From positions 365,001 to 429,000 of the forward strand of contig QPFY01000001.1 of NCBI GenBank assembly GCA_003665825.1: DNA of 64,000 bases, in the 5' to 3' direction. The stretch is from Microbotryum silenes-acaulis. Taxonomy: Eukaryota; Basidiomycota; Microbotryomycetes; Microbotryales; Microbotryaceae. The position numbers and the translations under genes are program-made. The notes under the pieces are model-generated. The model worked only from the letters and a program-made list of their open reading frames with translations. It had not been told where the DNA came from and searched no databases. Numbering within the stretch: position 1 is the stretch's first letter; each line of letters starts with the position of its first letter. This document shows, piece after piece, positions 9,451-19,382 of the stretch.

Positions 9451-12302
9451 TTAAACCTTCTCCTTCTCCTTACCCCCACCCCCACCCGCGTCCCCTCCAT
9501 CTTTCTCCTTCGACTTCCTCGCCACGACCGACGACCAAGTCCCCTGCAACCTCGTACCCCAACTACTCGGTCCCCCGCCCCCACCCCCACCACTCGAATT
9601 GGTGCCGTTAGATTCGAAACTTTTGCCTCCAGGTGAAGTGCCGGACATGTCGACGGGGTTACTGACGCTTCGGTTTGATTTACTGGTGGAGGATTTGGAG
9701 CTGAAGATGGACATGGAGGAATTTGAAGAGGTTGACGCTGCCAGGTCGGTCTCTGGTTGCGGTTGTTGAATCTCGATCCCAGGGGGTAACATCATCGACG
9801 TCGAACCGACGCCCAGCTGTTGTTGTTGTTGTGCTCTCTGGAACGCGTTCAAGCTCCCCGACCTCCTCAGCAACGCCGCCGCGCCCGTCCGTCTGCCCAA
9901 CGAGCCCGACCCCAACCCTTCATTCCTCGGCGGCGTAACTATATCAATCGCATTCGGCCCCGTAGGGCCCGATCCAGATCCAACAGGACCTCCCGTAGGT
10001 CCCGTTCCATTTCCCCACATGGCTTGATGCACCTGAGCGTAATACTGTCGATCGGAAATCGAACCTGGTCCTTGTTGGCCTGAGGAAACGTAGGTATTCG
10101 GTGCAAGCGAGCCGTTTTGGGCTTCGAACGAAGTGCGAGGGGAATCGAGGTCGTCTGGGTTCAGGAGGATCGAAGTACCGGGGTTCAAGTTGGGTGGGTT
10201 GACAAAGACGTTGTGGAAAGCGTTCTTACGCCAGAAACGACCGAACGAGCGCGGGTCCCCACCACCGGCAGCGAGGTTATGATTGACCGATGTGACAGTC
10301 GGAGATGAAGCGTCATGATTCTGAGGCGGTTGTTGACCTTGCGAAGGGTTCCTCCTCCATCTCAAGTTGAAACCACTCGACAACGACGACGAAGGCGGCG
10401 TATTCAATGACGTCGGTGAGGAGAGGAGTGAATCCGACGACAGGCGAGCTTCCGAAACGGCTGCCGCCGCAGCGGCTTGCATGGCCATATGATAGCGATG
10501 CGTTTCCTCCCGATCGAGTCTGTGCACCACAATTGTTCTTGTACAGTCAGCAGAGGATCTTCTCTAGTCCTCTTTTGTCCAAGATTGGTATAACGCACTG
10601 TATGAACTCGTTGTCCAACCTGGTCAATTCGGCTTCCAGATGCTTGACCGCGTCCTGCAACTTTTTCCTCTCGTCCTTGTCCTTTTCCTCAATCTTGACG
10701 TTCAGCGCATCCAACTCTTTCATCAACTCGCCCACTCCGACCTCCCCACTCGGTGCTACGTTCCCACCCCCGTTCCCCTCTTCCTCACCTTTCCTATTAC
10801 CCATTCCCACCCCTTCCTCCTTTCCGATATTGCCCGCCCCTTCCTTCCTCCTCTTTAACTCGCTCCCCCTCTCCTCCTCCTCCCTCACCAACCTCTCCAA
10901 CGCGCCTTCGACATCCCCCCTCTCCTCCAACCTTATGAATTTCTCCCCCTCCGTAGCCTTCCTAATCGCCTCTTCCAACCCCACAATCCTCGTCCTCGCT
11001 CTCTGATCCTCCTTCAAAGCTTTCTCGACGCTCTTCTTCAGCGCGCTGATCGAAGCTTGTAAGACGGATTCGGTCCGTTTCGAAGACGCGCGAATCTTTT
11101 TCAGTTGCGCGCGGAGTTGAGGTTCGTCCGTTGGTTGTTCGGAGATGGTCGAAGAAGGGTTCGCGTAGTTCGTGGTCGAGGTGGAGGGGGAGGTCGAAGA
11201 ATCGGTCGCTAAGGGTGAGGGGGAGGGTGAGTAAGGTGGGGGTGGTCCGTCGGGCGTACTGCTGTGCGAGGAGGTGTGGTTCGATTCGTTCGCGTTATGG
11301 GTAGTTGGTGAAGAGGTCGAGGTGAGAGTAGGGTCCGCGGAGTAATCGGATGACGTCGTCACTCGATGGGTGGAGGGGTCTAGGGAAGGGCAGCGGGCTG
11401 GTCAGATCTGCTCAAGGGAACAAGTTCCGCGCTCACCTCCAACTCACGACCGGTGTGGGCTTCGTCGTCCTCTCGACGCAGAGTCGCATTCGATAAAGGG
11501 GTCTCGACCTGCATAACCCCCCTCTGATGATGATGATGGGGATGATCTTGCAGCTCACTCGTCCCCTCCGTTCCCGTTCCCGTTCCCGTTCCGGTCGCCG
11601 TCGTCGACCTCGACCTCGAACTCGAAGTGGAAGCCTTGACGACTTCCAACCCGATCTCGTATTCACTAGCCTGATCCAATCCATACACAATCACCGTCAT
11701 CGCCCTCGGTGAATTGGACGATGATTCGTCATCGGTTTCAGTGGCTACGGTCGTCGGACCGGCATGAGCGACTCGGGACCAATCCTGTCCGTTGAGTTGG
11801 ATCGAGATCGTCGGTTCTTTGCCCTGGTGCTTGCGATGATGTCGTCGGTGGGTGCGCGTGGTCGGATGGGGTGGGGAAGTGACGGAGAGGACTACGGCTG
11901 TGGAAGTGACGTCGAGGACTTGGAGTTGCAGTTGGTGCGAGGAGGTGGACGTCGACGAGGTGGAGGAGGACGAGGACGAGGAAGAGGAGGAAGGGGAGGA
12001 GAGGGAAGAGGAGAGGGAGGAGGTGCTGTCGACTGACGAGCGGCGGGAGGAAGCGAGCGAAGACGGTTCAGAGAAATGAGCCCCGCCCGTGCGAGTTGCT
12101 GCGGTGGTGCAAGCGGATGTGGTCGCTGCCGAGCTCGAGGCTTGCACCGCGCCGGGAGTGTCCGAGGCTGAGGCTGAAGCTGAAGCGGGAGGCTGCCACG
12201 GTCGCACCGTATGCCATCGTTTCTGTACGGGAAGCACTCGGCATCAACCGCAGCTGACACTCGGTTTGAAGCTCAGATCCGACTTACCCTTGTGTTGGGC
12301 AT
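9451..12302 (-). CDS. Large low-complexity protein with beta-sandwich-like segment and coiled coil
   Basis: I do not recognise this protein with confidence. Exons 12302-12288, 12222-11448, 11379-10599 and 10519-9451 give 879 aa. The first exon encodes only MPNTR; it was chosen because it restores phase and has a GTAAGT donor. In order, the protein shows a Ser-rich tract (about 50-100), a segment LQLQVLDVTSTAVVLSVTS ... ISIQLNG ... IVYGLDQASEYEIGLEV that looks like a fibronectin-III-type strand pattern, a Pro/Ser-rich linker, a long charged coiled coil (LRAQLKKIRASSKRTESV onward), and a Gln/Gly/Ser-rich C-terminus with poly-Ala and poly-Gln. No membrane segment is seen. Fungal AcrB-like ubiquitin-network proteins have a comparable layout, but that is only a weak suggestion. 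Confidence 0.75.
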
Positions 12303-12560
12303 GTCTGTGTGGGATATGTACGTGGGACTCGCCCTGAGCGGTGACTTGTGGAGGAGAGGCCGAGCTCCGTCGCAGCCCGCGCGCGCCTCGCCGTTGGTGG
12401 CTTCTCGCGCTTTGAATTCCTCCCCGCATTTCTAATCGCCAAACTCGGGGCCATTACCAACGCAGGACGTGACTCGGCTGGCTCAGTCTCTGACCCATCG
12501 CTCGCCGTCGTCGCGTGGATCAGGCACCACACCCCGTTCGGAGACCCAACTACAACCACC
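12303..12560. promoter_or_regulatory. Divergent promoter between the coiled-coil gene and PRP2
   Basis: This 258-bp gap separates two start codons facing away from each other. No recognised binding site is apparent. If the coiled-coil gene starts further upstream than modelled, part of it could be 5' exon. Confidence 0.45.
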
Positions 12561-15500
12561 ATGTCGTCCTCACTCAAGACGTACGTCTCGGACAACTTGC
12601 TCTCCCTACTCGGCGCCTCGGACTCGGTCACGGTCGACTACTTCATCACCCTAGGTCAGTCCCACCCCCTGCTTACCGCCCTCCTCTCACTCACCTTGCC
12701 TCACGAACCCCAACATTGACCTCCCTTCACCCCTTCCTCCCCCAGCCACCTCGCTCAAACACCCCTCCCCAACCTCCGTTCATTCCCTACTCCTCACCAA
12801 CGGTCTCCCCAAAAGTCCCGCGACCCAAACCTTCGCCCAAGGTCTCGCGGATAGGTTACCCAAAGCATCCTCTTCCTCCGCCACCCCTCTTACGGACCCC
12901 AAGCAAACGCAAGAATTGTTGAGGAAGAAAGCGGAAAAGGAAAAAAGAGGGATGCAGAATCAAAAGTTTACGTTCATGTTGGAGGATGAAGAACCTGCAC
13001 AGGGAACGTCTTTGGCTTTGTCGAGTAAGAGTAAGAAGGAGAAGGGTAACGCGAAGGAAGTTTCCTCGTCCAAGAAAGTTTCGTCGTCCGCTTTGAGGAA
13101 ACGGGATTCAGCTCAAGATGGGTGGGAATCGGATGAGGAAGAGAGGGCCGCCAAGAGGAGCAAGGAGGAAGAACGTTACAAGAGGGACGACGAGGCGCAG
13201 GCTAGGAGGCACGCCAAGCGACGTCCGGATGGGATCAACGAATTCGTTCAACCCCATGCCGATCAAACCGAGCAGGAAGAAGCACCAGTCGAAGAGACCG
13301 AGGAAGCAGCGGTCGAACGAAGAGAACGTGAACGATTGGCCGACCTGAAAGAGAGGGACGAGTTCGCCCAACGCATGAAGGACAAGGACAAGGACCGTAC
13401 CAAGAAACTGATCGAGGATCGAGCCGACCCCGAAGCAGCCGCCCGCAGGGCCCTCGCAGGTGATCCGGACGCACTCCAGAAGGCGATGCCTTCGTTGAGG
13501 GATCGCGCAAGGCAGAGTTATTTGGGCAAGAGGGAACAACAACAGTTGGATCTGTTGCGCATCGAAATCGCCGATGATGAGAGGGATTTCAGAGGGGTCA
13601 AGTTGACCAAACGGGAGAGGCAAGAATTGGATCGCAAAAAGGAACTGTTGAGGTTGGCCGAGGAACGACTTGCCATCGACGAGGGCTTGGACGGGTACCA
13701 GATGCCAGACGACTACTTTACCGCGCAGGGCAAGATCGACTCCAAGAAGAAGCGCGACCTGTTGAGCTCGAGGTACACCGACGTCAAGCCCAAGTCCCGA
13801 GGCGTCAAGGACCAGGAATTCGTCACCGATCTCGAACAGTACGAGATGGAGCAAACGGCCAAGGCGCAACTCACGACGGGGGCATTGGATCGACAAGTCG
13901 TCGAGGACGAGTACGATTTTGTCTTTGACGAATCCGTCAAGATCGCTTTTGCGCTCGATGCCGAAGGTGGTATAGCAGGCTCGATGCCGACTTCTTCCAA
14001 GGACGCGGCGTTGCAGGCGCAGATCGACGAGGCCGAACGTAAAGCCAAGTCGTTGGACGAGGTGCGCAAGTCGTTGCCCGTTTACGAATGGCGAGAACAG
14101 TTCCTCGATGCGGTGAGGGAGTATCAGGTCGTCATCATCGAGGGCGAGACGGGATCGGGCAAGACGACGCAGTTGCCTCAGTACCTGTTTGAATCCGGCT
14201 TTTGCAAGGACGGGCTCAAGATTGGCTGCACGCAACCTCGTCGTGTCGCAGCCATGTCCGTCGCCGCTCGCGTCGCCGAAGAAGTCGGCTGTCGATTGGG
14301 TAATGAGGTCGGGTACTCGATCCGCTTCGAGGATTGCACGAGCGACAAGACGCGGATCAAGTACATGACCGACGGGATGTTGTTGCGCGAATTTCTAACC
14401 GAACCCGACCTAGGTGGATACAGCGTCATGATCATCGACGAGGCGCACGAACGCACGCTGTCCACGGATATCCTACTCGGTCTCGTCAAGGATATCGCTC
14501 GCTTTCGCCCCGACTTCCGTCTGCTCATCTCGTCAGCGACGTTGAACGCGACCAAATTTTCGGAATACTTTGACGATGCCCCGATCTTCCGTATTCCCGG
14601 TCGAAGGTATCCCGTCGATATCCTCTACACGCCTCAACCCGAAGCCAACTACCTCCACGCGGCGGTGACGACCGTCTTCCAGATCCACACCTCCCAACCC
14701 AAAGGCGACATCCTCGTTTTCCTCACGGGTCAAGACGAGATAGAAGCGATGCAAGAGAACCTCGAAGAGACCGCACGAGCATTAGGGAACAAAGTCGCCG
14801 AATTGATGATCTGTCCCATTTACGCCAATTTGCCGACGGACATGCAAGCCAAGATCTTTGAACCTACCCCCGAAGGAGCGAGAAAAGTCGTCTTGGCGAC
14901 CAACATTGCCGAAACCTCGATCACGATCGATGGGGTCGTCTACGTTATTGACCCCGGTTTCGTCAAGCAAAATTCGTACAACCCTCGATCGGGGATGGAA
15001 TCCCTCGTCGTGACGCCCTGTTCTCGAGCCGCGGCGGGTCAACGAGCAGGCCGTGCCGGACGCGTGGGACCGGGTAAATGTTTCCGTTTGTACACCAAGC
15101 ATGCGTACATGCATGAATTGGAACAGGATACGGTCCCCGAAATCCAAAGGACCAACTTGGGTACCGTGGTGTTGATGCTCAAATCGCTGGGTATCAACGA
15201 TCTCATCGGCTTCGATTTCCTCGATCCCCCACCCGGGGATACGCTCATTCGAGCCTTGGACAACCTTTATGCGCTCGGAGCCTTCAACGACAAAGGTGAA
15301 TTGACCAAGATGGGTCGTCGCATGGCCGAATTCCCCATGGACCCCGCCATGTCCAAATCGATTCTCGCGAGTGAGAAATACAATTGCACCGAAGAGGTGC
15401 TCACCATCGTTTCGATGCTTTCCGAATCGGGCTCGTTGTTCTATCGTCCGAAGCAGAAAAAATTGGAGGCGGATACGGCACGACAGAATTTCGTCAAACC

Positions 15501-16123
15501 GGGTGGGGATCATTTCACGCTCTTGAACGTGTGGGAACAATGGCAAGAATCGGGGTTTTCGATCTCGTGGACGTACGAACATTTCATTCAGATCAAATCC
15601 CTTACGCGCGTTAGGGATATCAGGGATCAACTCGTCGGCCTTTGCGAACGCGTCGAGATCTTCGTCGACGCCAATCCGAACCGAACCGATATCGTGCCTA
15701 TTCAAAAAGCGATCTGCGCGGGTTACTTTCAAAATTCGGGTCGGCTCAATCGATCCGGCGACGCTTATCGAACGATCAAGTCCAATCAGACGGTCAACAT
15801 TCATCCTAGTTCGAGTTTGTTCCAACATCAACCGCCGCCCAAGGTCGTGGTTTGGTTCGAGTTGGTGTTGACGAGTCGCGAGTACGCGAGGCAGGTGATG
15901 GAGATTAAGAGCGAGTGGTTGTTGGAAGGTGCGTCGTCTTGTTCTTGAACTTGGGGGTTCACTACCAACTCTTTTCGACCGGAGCTGATCAAATGATCTT
16001 CTGATGTCCATTCATCCAGTTGCACCGCACTACTTTAAAGCCCAAGACCTGGAAGCCCTCGGTGGGCAAAAGAAGGGACACGTCAAGCAGGTCGGCGCGA
16101 GTGCTTTGACTGCAAAAAAGTAA
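12561..16123 (+). CDS. PRP2: DEAH-box spliceosomal ATPase Prp2 (DHX16 type)
   Basis: RNA-dependent ATPase that remodels the activated spliceosome before the first transesterification. Exons 12561-12654, 12746-15928 and 16020-16123 give 1126 aa. The N-terminal third is highly charged (KEKRGMQNQKFTFMLEDEE, poly-Lys/Glu stretches), as in DHX16. The helicase core has motif [11 protein letters not shown] at about residue 497, DEAH at about 596, motif III SAT, motif [14 protein letters not shown] and motif VI QRAGRAGR, followed by the winged-helix/ratchet and OB-fold regions ending APHYFKAQDLEALGG. Assignment to Prp2 rather than Prp22 or Prp16 rests on the N-terminus, the absence of an S1 domain and the C-terminal block. 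It is convergent with a small membrane-protein gene. Confidence 0.95.
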
Positions 16124-16351
16124 GGAGAAACGAGCAGCGAATGTATGGGAATGTTACTGTGTAACGTGTAGTCATAGCTGCTTGTTCTTGAGAGGCATTC
16201 TCGAGAGTTGGAAGGAAACGAAAGCGACTGCAGAATTGCACGATGCGAATGACGACTATGAATACCCTGGTATCATACAACAATACATAACCTCTCTTCG
16301 CGCCTTCGCCACTCCCTTGACCTTGAAGATGATCCCCAGGACCCCACCCCC

Positions 16352-16854
16352 TCAGTGATACAACCCCTTGACCTTCTTGACGTTCCCTTTCCGATCCTTG
16401 ATCTTGATGACCGGACTCGCAGCAGGTCGGAAGCGATGTTCAGGCGAGTACCTGTTTCATTACCATCGAGACCACCACATCAGCATCTTCTTCTCTTTAC
16501 AAAAACACTCCCTCGCCCCCTCCTCAAAACTTCCAATGAAAACGCATGGAAAGCGCACCTCTCGACATGCCTAAACGCCGGTCGATGTTGTACGATCTTA
16601 TCGTGCCTATGTTTCCAATCCGATAACCAAGAATAAGGCGCCAAGTGATAATGAATTGAAATGAAGGACCAAGAGAGGGAGAGTAGGAGGAAGAAGGATA
16701 AGACGAGAGGGGAGACGCCGAGTACGTTCGAGCGGCGAGGAGGCGGCGGTCGAGGACGCGTGGAGGGGGAGCGGAGCGGACGTGTGGAGGGTCCGTTGGG
16801 GGAGGTCGAAGGTCCGGCTTGCGAACTGGGGCGGAGGCGTAGGTCCGAGGGCAT
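16352..16854 (-). CDS. Small single-pass membrane protein, unknown function
   Basis: Not recognised. Two exons, 16854-16559 and 16451-16352, joined by a GTGCGC..CAG intron that keeps phase, give 131 aa. The first 45 residues are Pro/Ser/Arg-rich. One hydrophobic segment follows (VLGVSPLVLSFFLLLSLSW), then a polar tail. The last exon encodes PAASPVIKIKDRKGNVKKVK, which with the preceding RYSPEHRFR reads as conserved coding sequence and is what supports the splice. The basic N-terminus and single membrane span would suit a mitochondrial inner-membrane or ER tail-type protein, but nothing in the sequence decides this. A different upstream frame contains RTLHTSAPLPLH; I could not connect it. Confidence 0.6.
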
Positions 16855-17073
16855 GGTTGATGGGCTGTGAGGTGCGGTGGAATGAAGTGTTGGAAGGGGA
16901 AAAGGGGGCGGGTGACGAGCATTCGCTCCGCGCGTCTAAAGGAGGCCCGAGCGCGAGTCGCGAGTTACTACGGGTACGGCAGAGAAGCATGTCTCGCGTT
17001 CAACATATTCGATCTTGTTCGTCTTCGACTAGAAGTCGTTTCCCCGGAAAACACATATCTCTCGTTAATTCCT

Positions 17074-17088
17074 CCCCCCCCCCCCCCC
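17074..17088. repeat. C15 homopolymer
   Basis: Fifteen consecutive C on the plus strand. Its length is prone to sequencing error. Similar long C or G tracts occur elsewhere in this window. Confidence 0.9.
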
Positions 17089-17227
17089 GCATCGGGACTC
17101 GCAGGATGAAAACTAGTATTCCAAGAGCTCTCTCGACACCTCACTCCGGCCCAACCAACGAGTGATCAGCAGGTTTGAATCCAAAGATGTATGTGGATGT
17201 GGATGCATGGTACATTATTCAACCTAT

Positions 17228-17244
17228 TCACACACACACACACA
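17228..17244. repeat. CA microsatellite
   Basis: About eight CA dinucleotides in non-coding sequence. Confidence 0.9.
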
Positions 17245-17743
17245 AAGAGTGAACCCATCCTCCCTCCTCCCGTCCCAACGAGATCCAGAGTCGGAAGAAA
17301 AAAAGGGGGTCAAAGTATTATTTGTGCCGTGAAAAAGAGCAGGACAGAAGGAGATAACACAAAGGAGGAGGAGAACTGCACTCGAAAGAGAAAAGTGAAG
17401 CAGACGTGGGGTTTGTGGGTAATCGATCGTGATGGTGGTGGTCGACGAGGAGGGTGGGTAGGTGGTGGGTGAGGTTGTGGTGAAGATGCGGTGAAGAGTG
17501 TGTGGGGGCGAATGAATTGGTGCACGGACTCAGAGCCAGGGAGAACAGAAGAGAACAAGAGGTAGGTGTGACGTTGAGAGTAGTAGGAGGGGGGACGATA
17601 AGCGGAGGTGTGGAGAGGGCGCTTGAGAGGAACTATCGAGACGTCTTGGAGTGTGCTGTTGGAGAGGTGGTCGTGGTGGTCAAGGAGGTGGGAGGGAATT
17701 TTGGCCCTATGGGTTCGTTGTTGCTCGAGTCGTGCGCCTCATC

Positions 17744-18625
17744 TCATTTCTTCACTACGATGGGGACTGAGTGGGTGGATGTGCGTCGGTGGGACGGAGG
17801 CGGAAGCGGGTTAGCGCTAATCTCACGAGGGTCACTTCCGAGGAGCGTGCACGCTCTCCGCGCGGACGTACCAACGATGATGACGACCAGGACGGCAATT
17901 CCAACACCGATCAAGAGACGCATCTTCATGTCCTTCCTGTATTTCAATCGGCGCCCCGAGACAAATGTGATCAGCACGGGTCAAAGCGGGTGTTCATTCG
18001 AGGGCCTGGGTCTGGCATCCCACGCACCACCACTTGAGACGGAGCATGATAAGGCACAACGTCAGTCATCTGAAACGCCAAAGAAGACCCTCCTGCCCTG
18101 AGCAACTGACCATTTGTTTCCTGACCCTGTTGGCCCCCTTCCTGAACCCTTGCGCGGACTGGGCCAAGTTGTCTGTACGCCCGAAAGCCCGATCCAACCC
18201 AAATCAGCTTCCCCAACTCGCGACAACGGCCTTGACGATGTCGAGGGCACCTACCGGTCTTGTCCTGCAACGCGTCCAATCGTTCGCCCCGTTCGGCAAC
18301 CTTGGTGATGTTCTCACGCATGATGCCGACCGTATCGTCGATCTGGGCCTGGATCGCCGCCGTCTTGGACGATCCGGAAGCGGCGGGCGTGCCTGCCGGG
18401 TTGTCTGTTGAAGAAGAGGTAAAGTCATGTGTTGGATCGATGGTTGTGAGAGGGGAGGTTAGGAAGGGCGCTGAGGAGTGCCAAGGGTATCAAGCTTCCA
18501 AGCTTACGCGAAGGGTTGCCACCGGCCCCGGGGATATAAGGATCGTAGGGTTCGCTCCTGTTGCACCAATGACAAGCGAGGATCAGTACCACTATACGCC
18601 GCGAAATGACCATGATGGGAAACAT
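17744..18625 (-). CDS. SNC1: Synaptobrevin / VAMP R-SNARE (Snc type)
   Basis: Vesicle R-SNARE for fusion of secretory vesicles with the plasma membrane. Coding exons: 18557-18508, 18404-18255, 18172-18111, 18028-18032 (read 18032-18028), 17936-17872, 17766-17744. The protein begins [16 protein letters not shown], then a linker, the SNARE motif ([20 protein letters not shown], with the ionic-layer Arg in [14 protein letters not shown]), RKQMWWKDMKMR, and a C-terminal membrane anchor [20 protein letters not shown]. It totals about 118 aa; yeast Snc1 is 117. The WW of WWKDMK comes from a 5-nt exon. Exon 2 opens with G before AGC GAA, so the start is best explained by an upstream exon ending in AT. 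I place that at 18625-18624 with low confidence, which would split the ATG. Confidence 0.9.
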
Positions 18626-19382
18626 GTTCGGTGAATGCGGATGCGATGTCACCATGCACCGACGTCGTCTTCGCTGGTGCGCCTTCGTTCCCGGCCCGAC
18701 GTGGCGCGACGGAACGCTCAACCGACTCTTGGACGAAGGCGTGCGTTGCTGAACATGACATGATCCCATGCTCGCCCTCGTCCCAACCCCGAATGCAAGC
18801 ACTTGACGACCCAATTTTCCACGCCGTTCCCCGTGTCCGCTACAAGGAACGTCTCCGTACCCGCGTCACGCCGTGTATCCGCCGAGTTTGGGGTGGCCGG
18901 CCGGCCGTAATGCGTGCGTGACCTGACCCAAAGGCGGTGCTGCACAGACACGGCTGTCGGAGCGGGAGACGCCGAGCGCGAGGAGGGTACACCTACCCCA
19001 CAACCTCGGGGGTACAGCAGTCACCATTATCATTGGGCCAGGCAAAGTCCAGTGATCGTCGACGATGGCTTACATGTTGGTCTTGGTTGAGGGGGTGTGT
19101 GGAGGGGCGAGAGAGAAGGGTTGCCAGCGCCAAAGTGCTCGACTCGGCGTCGGTCGCTCGGCCGCATTTTCGCGGGGGGCGGGGGGGACCTGATTTAAAG
19201 ATTGCAGGCCCTGTCACGCGCATTAGGAAGGCGCAGACGCGCACGGACCATGCAGATGAACCCAGATTCTTGCCGAGACTTTGAAGAACGACAGCCATCT
19301 TTTCTGACCATGAACATGTTCCAGCTCAAACAACTACAACTACAACTACAACGAAACCCAAACAGCAACCCCCCATACCCTC
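18626..19382. other. Intergenic region between PRP22 and synaptobrevin genes
   Basis: This holds the synaptobrevin promoter and the PRP22 3' UTR, both genes reading on the minus strand. A CAACTA-type short repeat lies near 19331-19352, close to the PRP22 stop. No gene is visible. Confidence 0.6.

Larger units (their letters stand above)
16855..17743. other. Intergenic region with simple repeats
   Basis: No gene is supported. It holds a run of 15 C at 17074-17088 and a CA dinucleotide repeat at 17228-17244. It should contain the promoter of the small membrane protein and the 3' UTR of the synaptobrevin gene. Confidence 0.65.

Noticed and set aside
13108..16011. Long antisense frames (375 and 409 aa) opposite PRP2
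   Set aside because: They lie wholly within conserved helicase exons. They are composition shadows of a GC-rich coding strand and resemble no protein.
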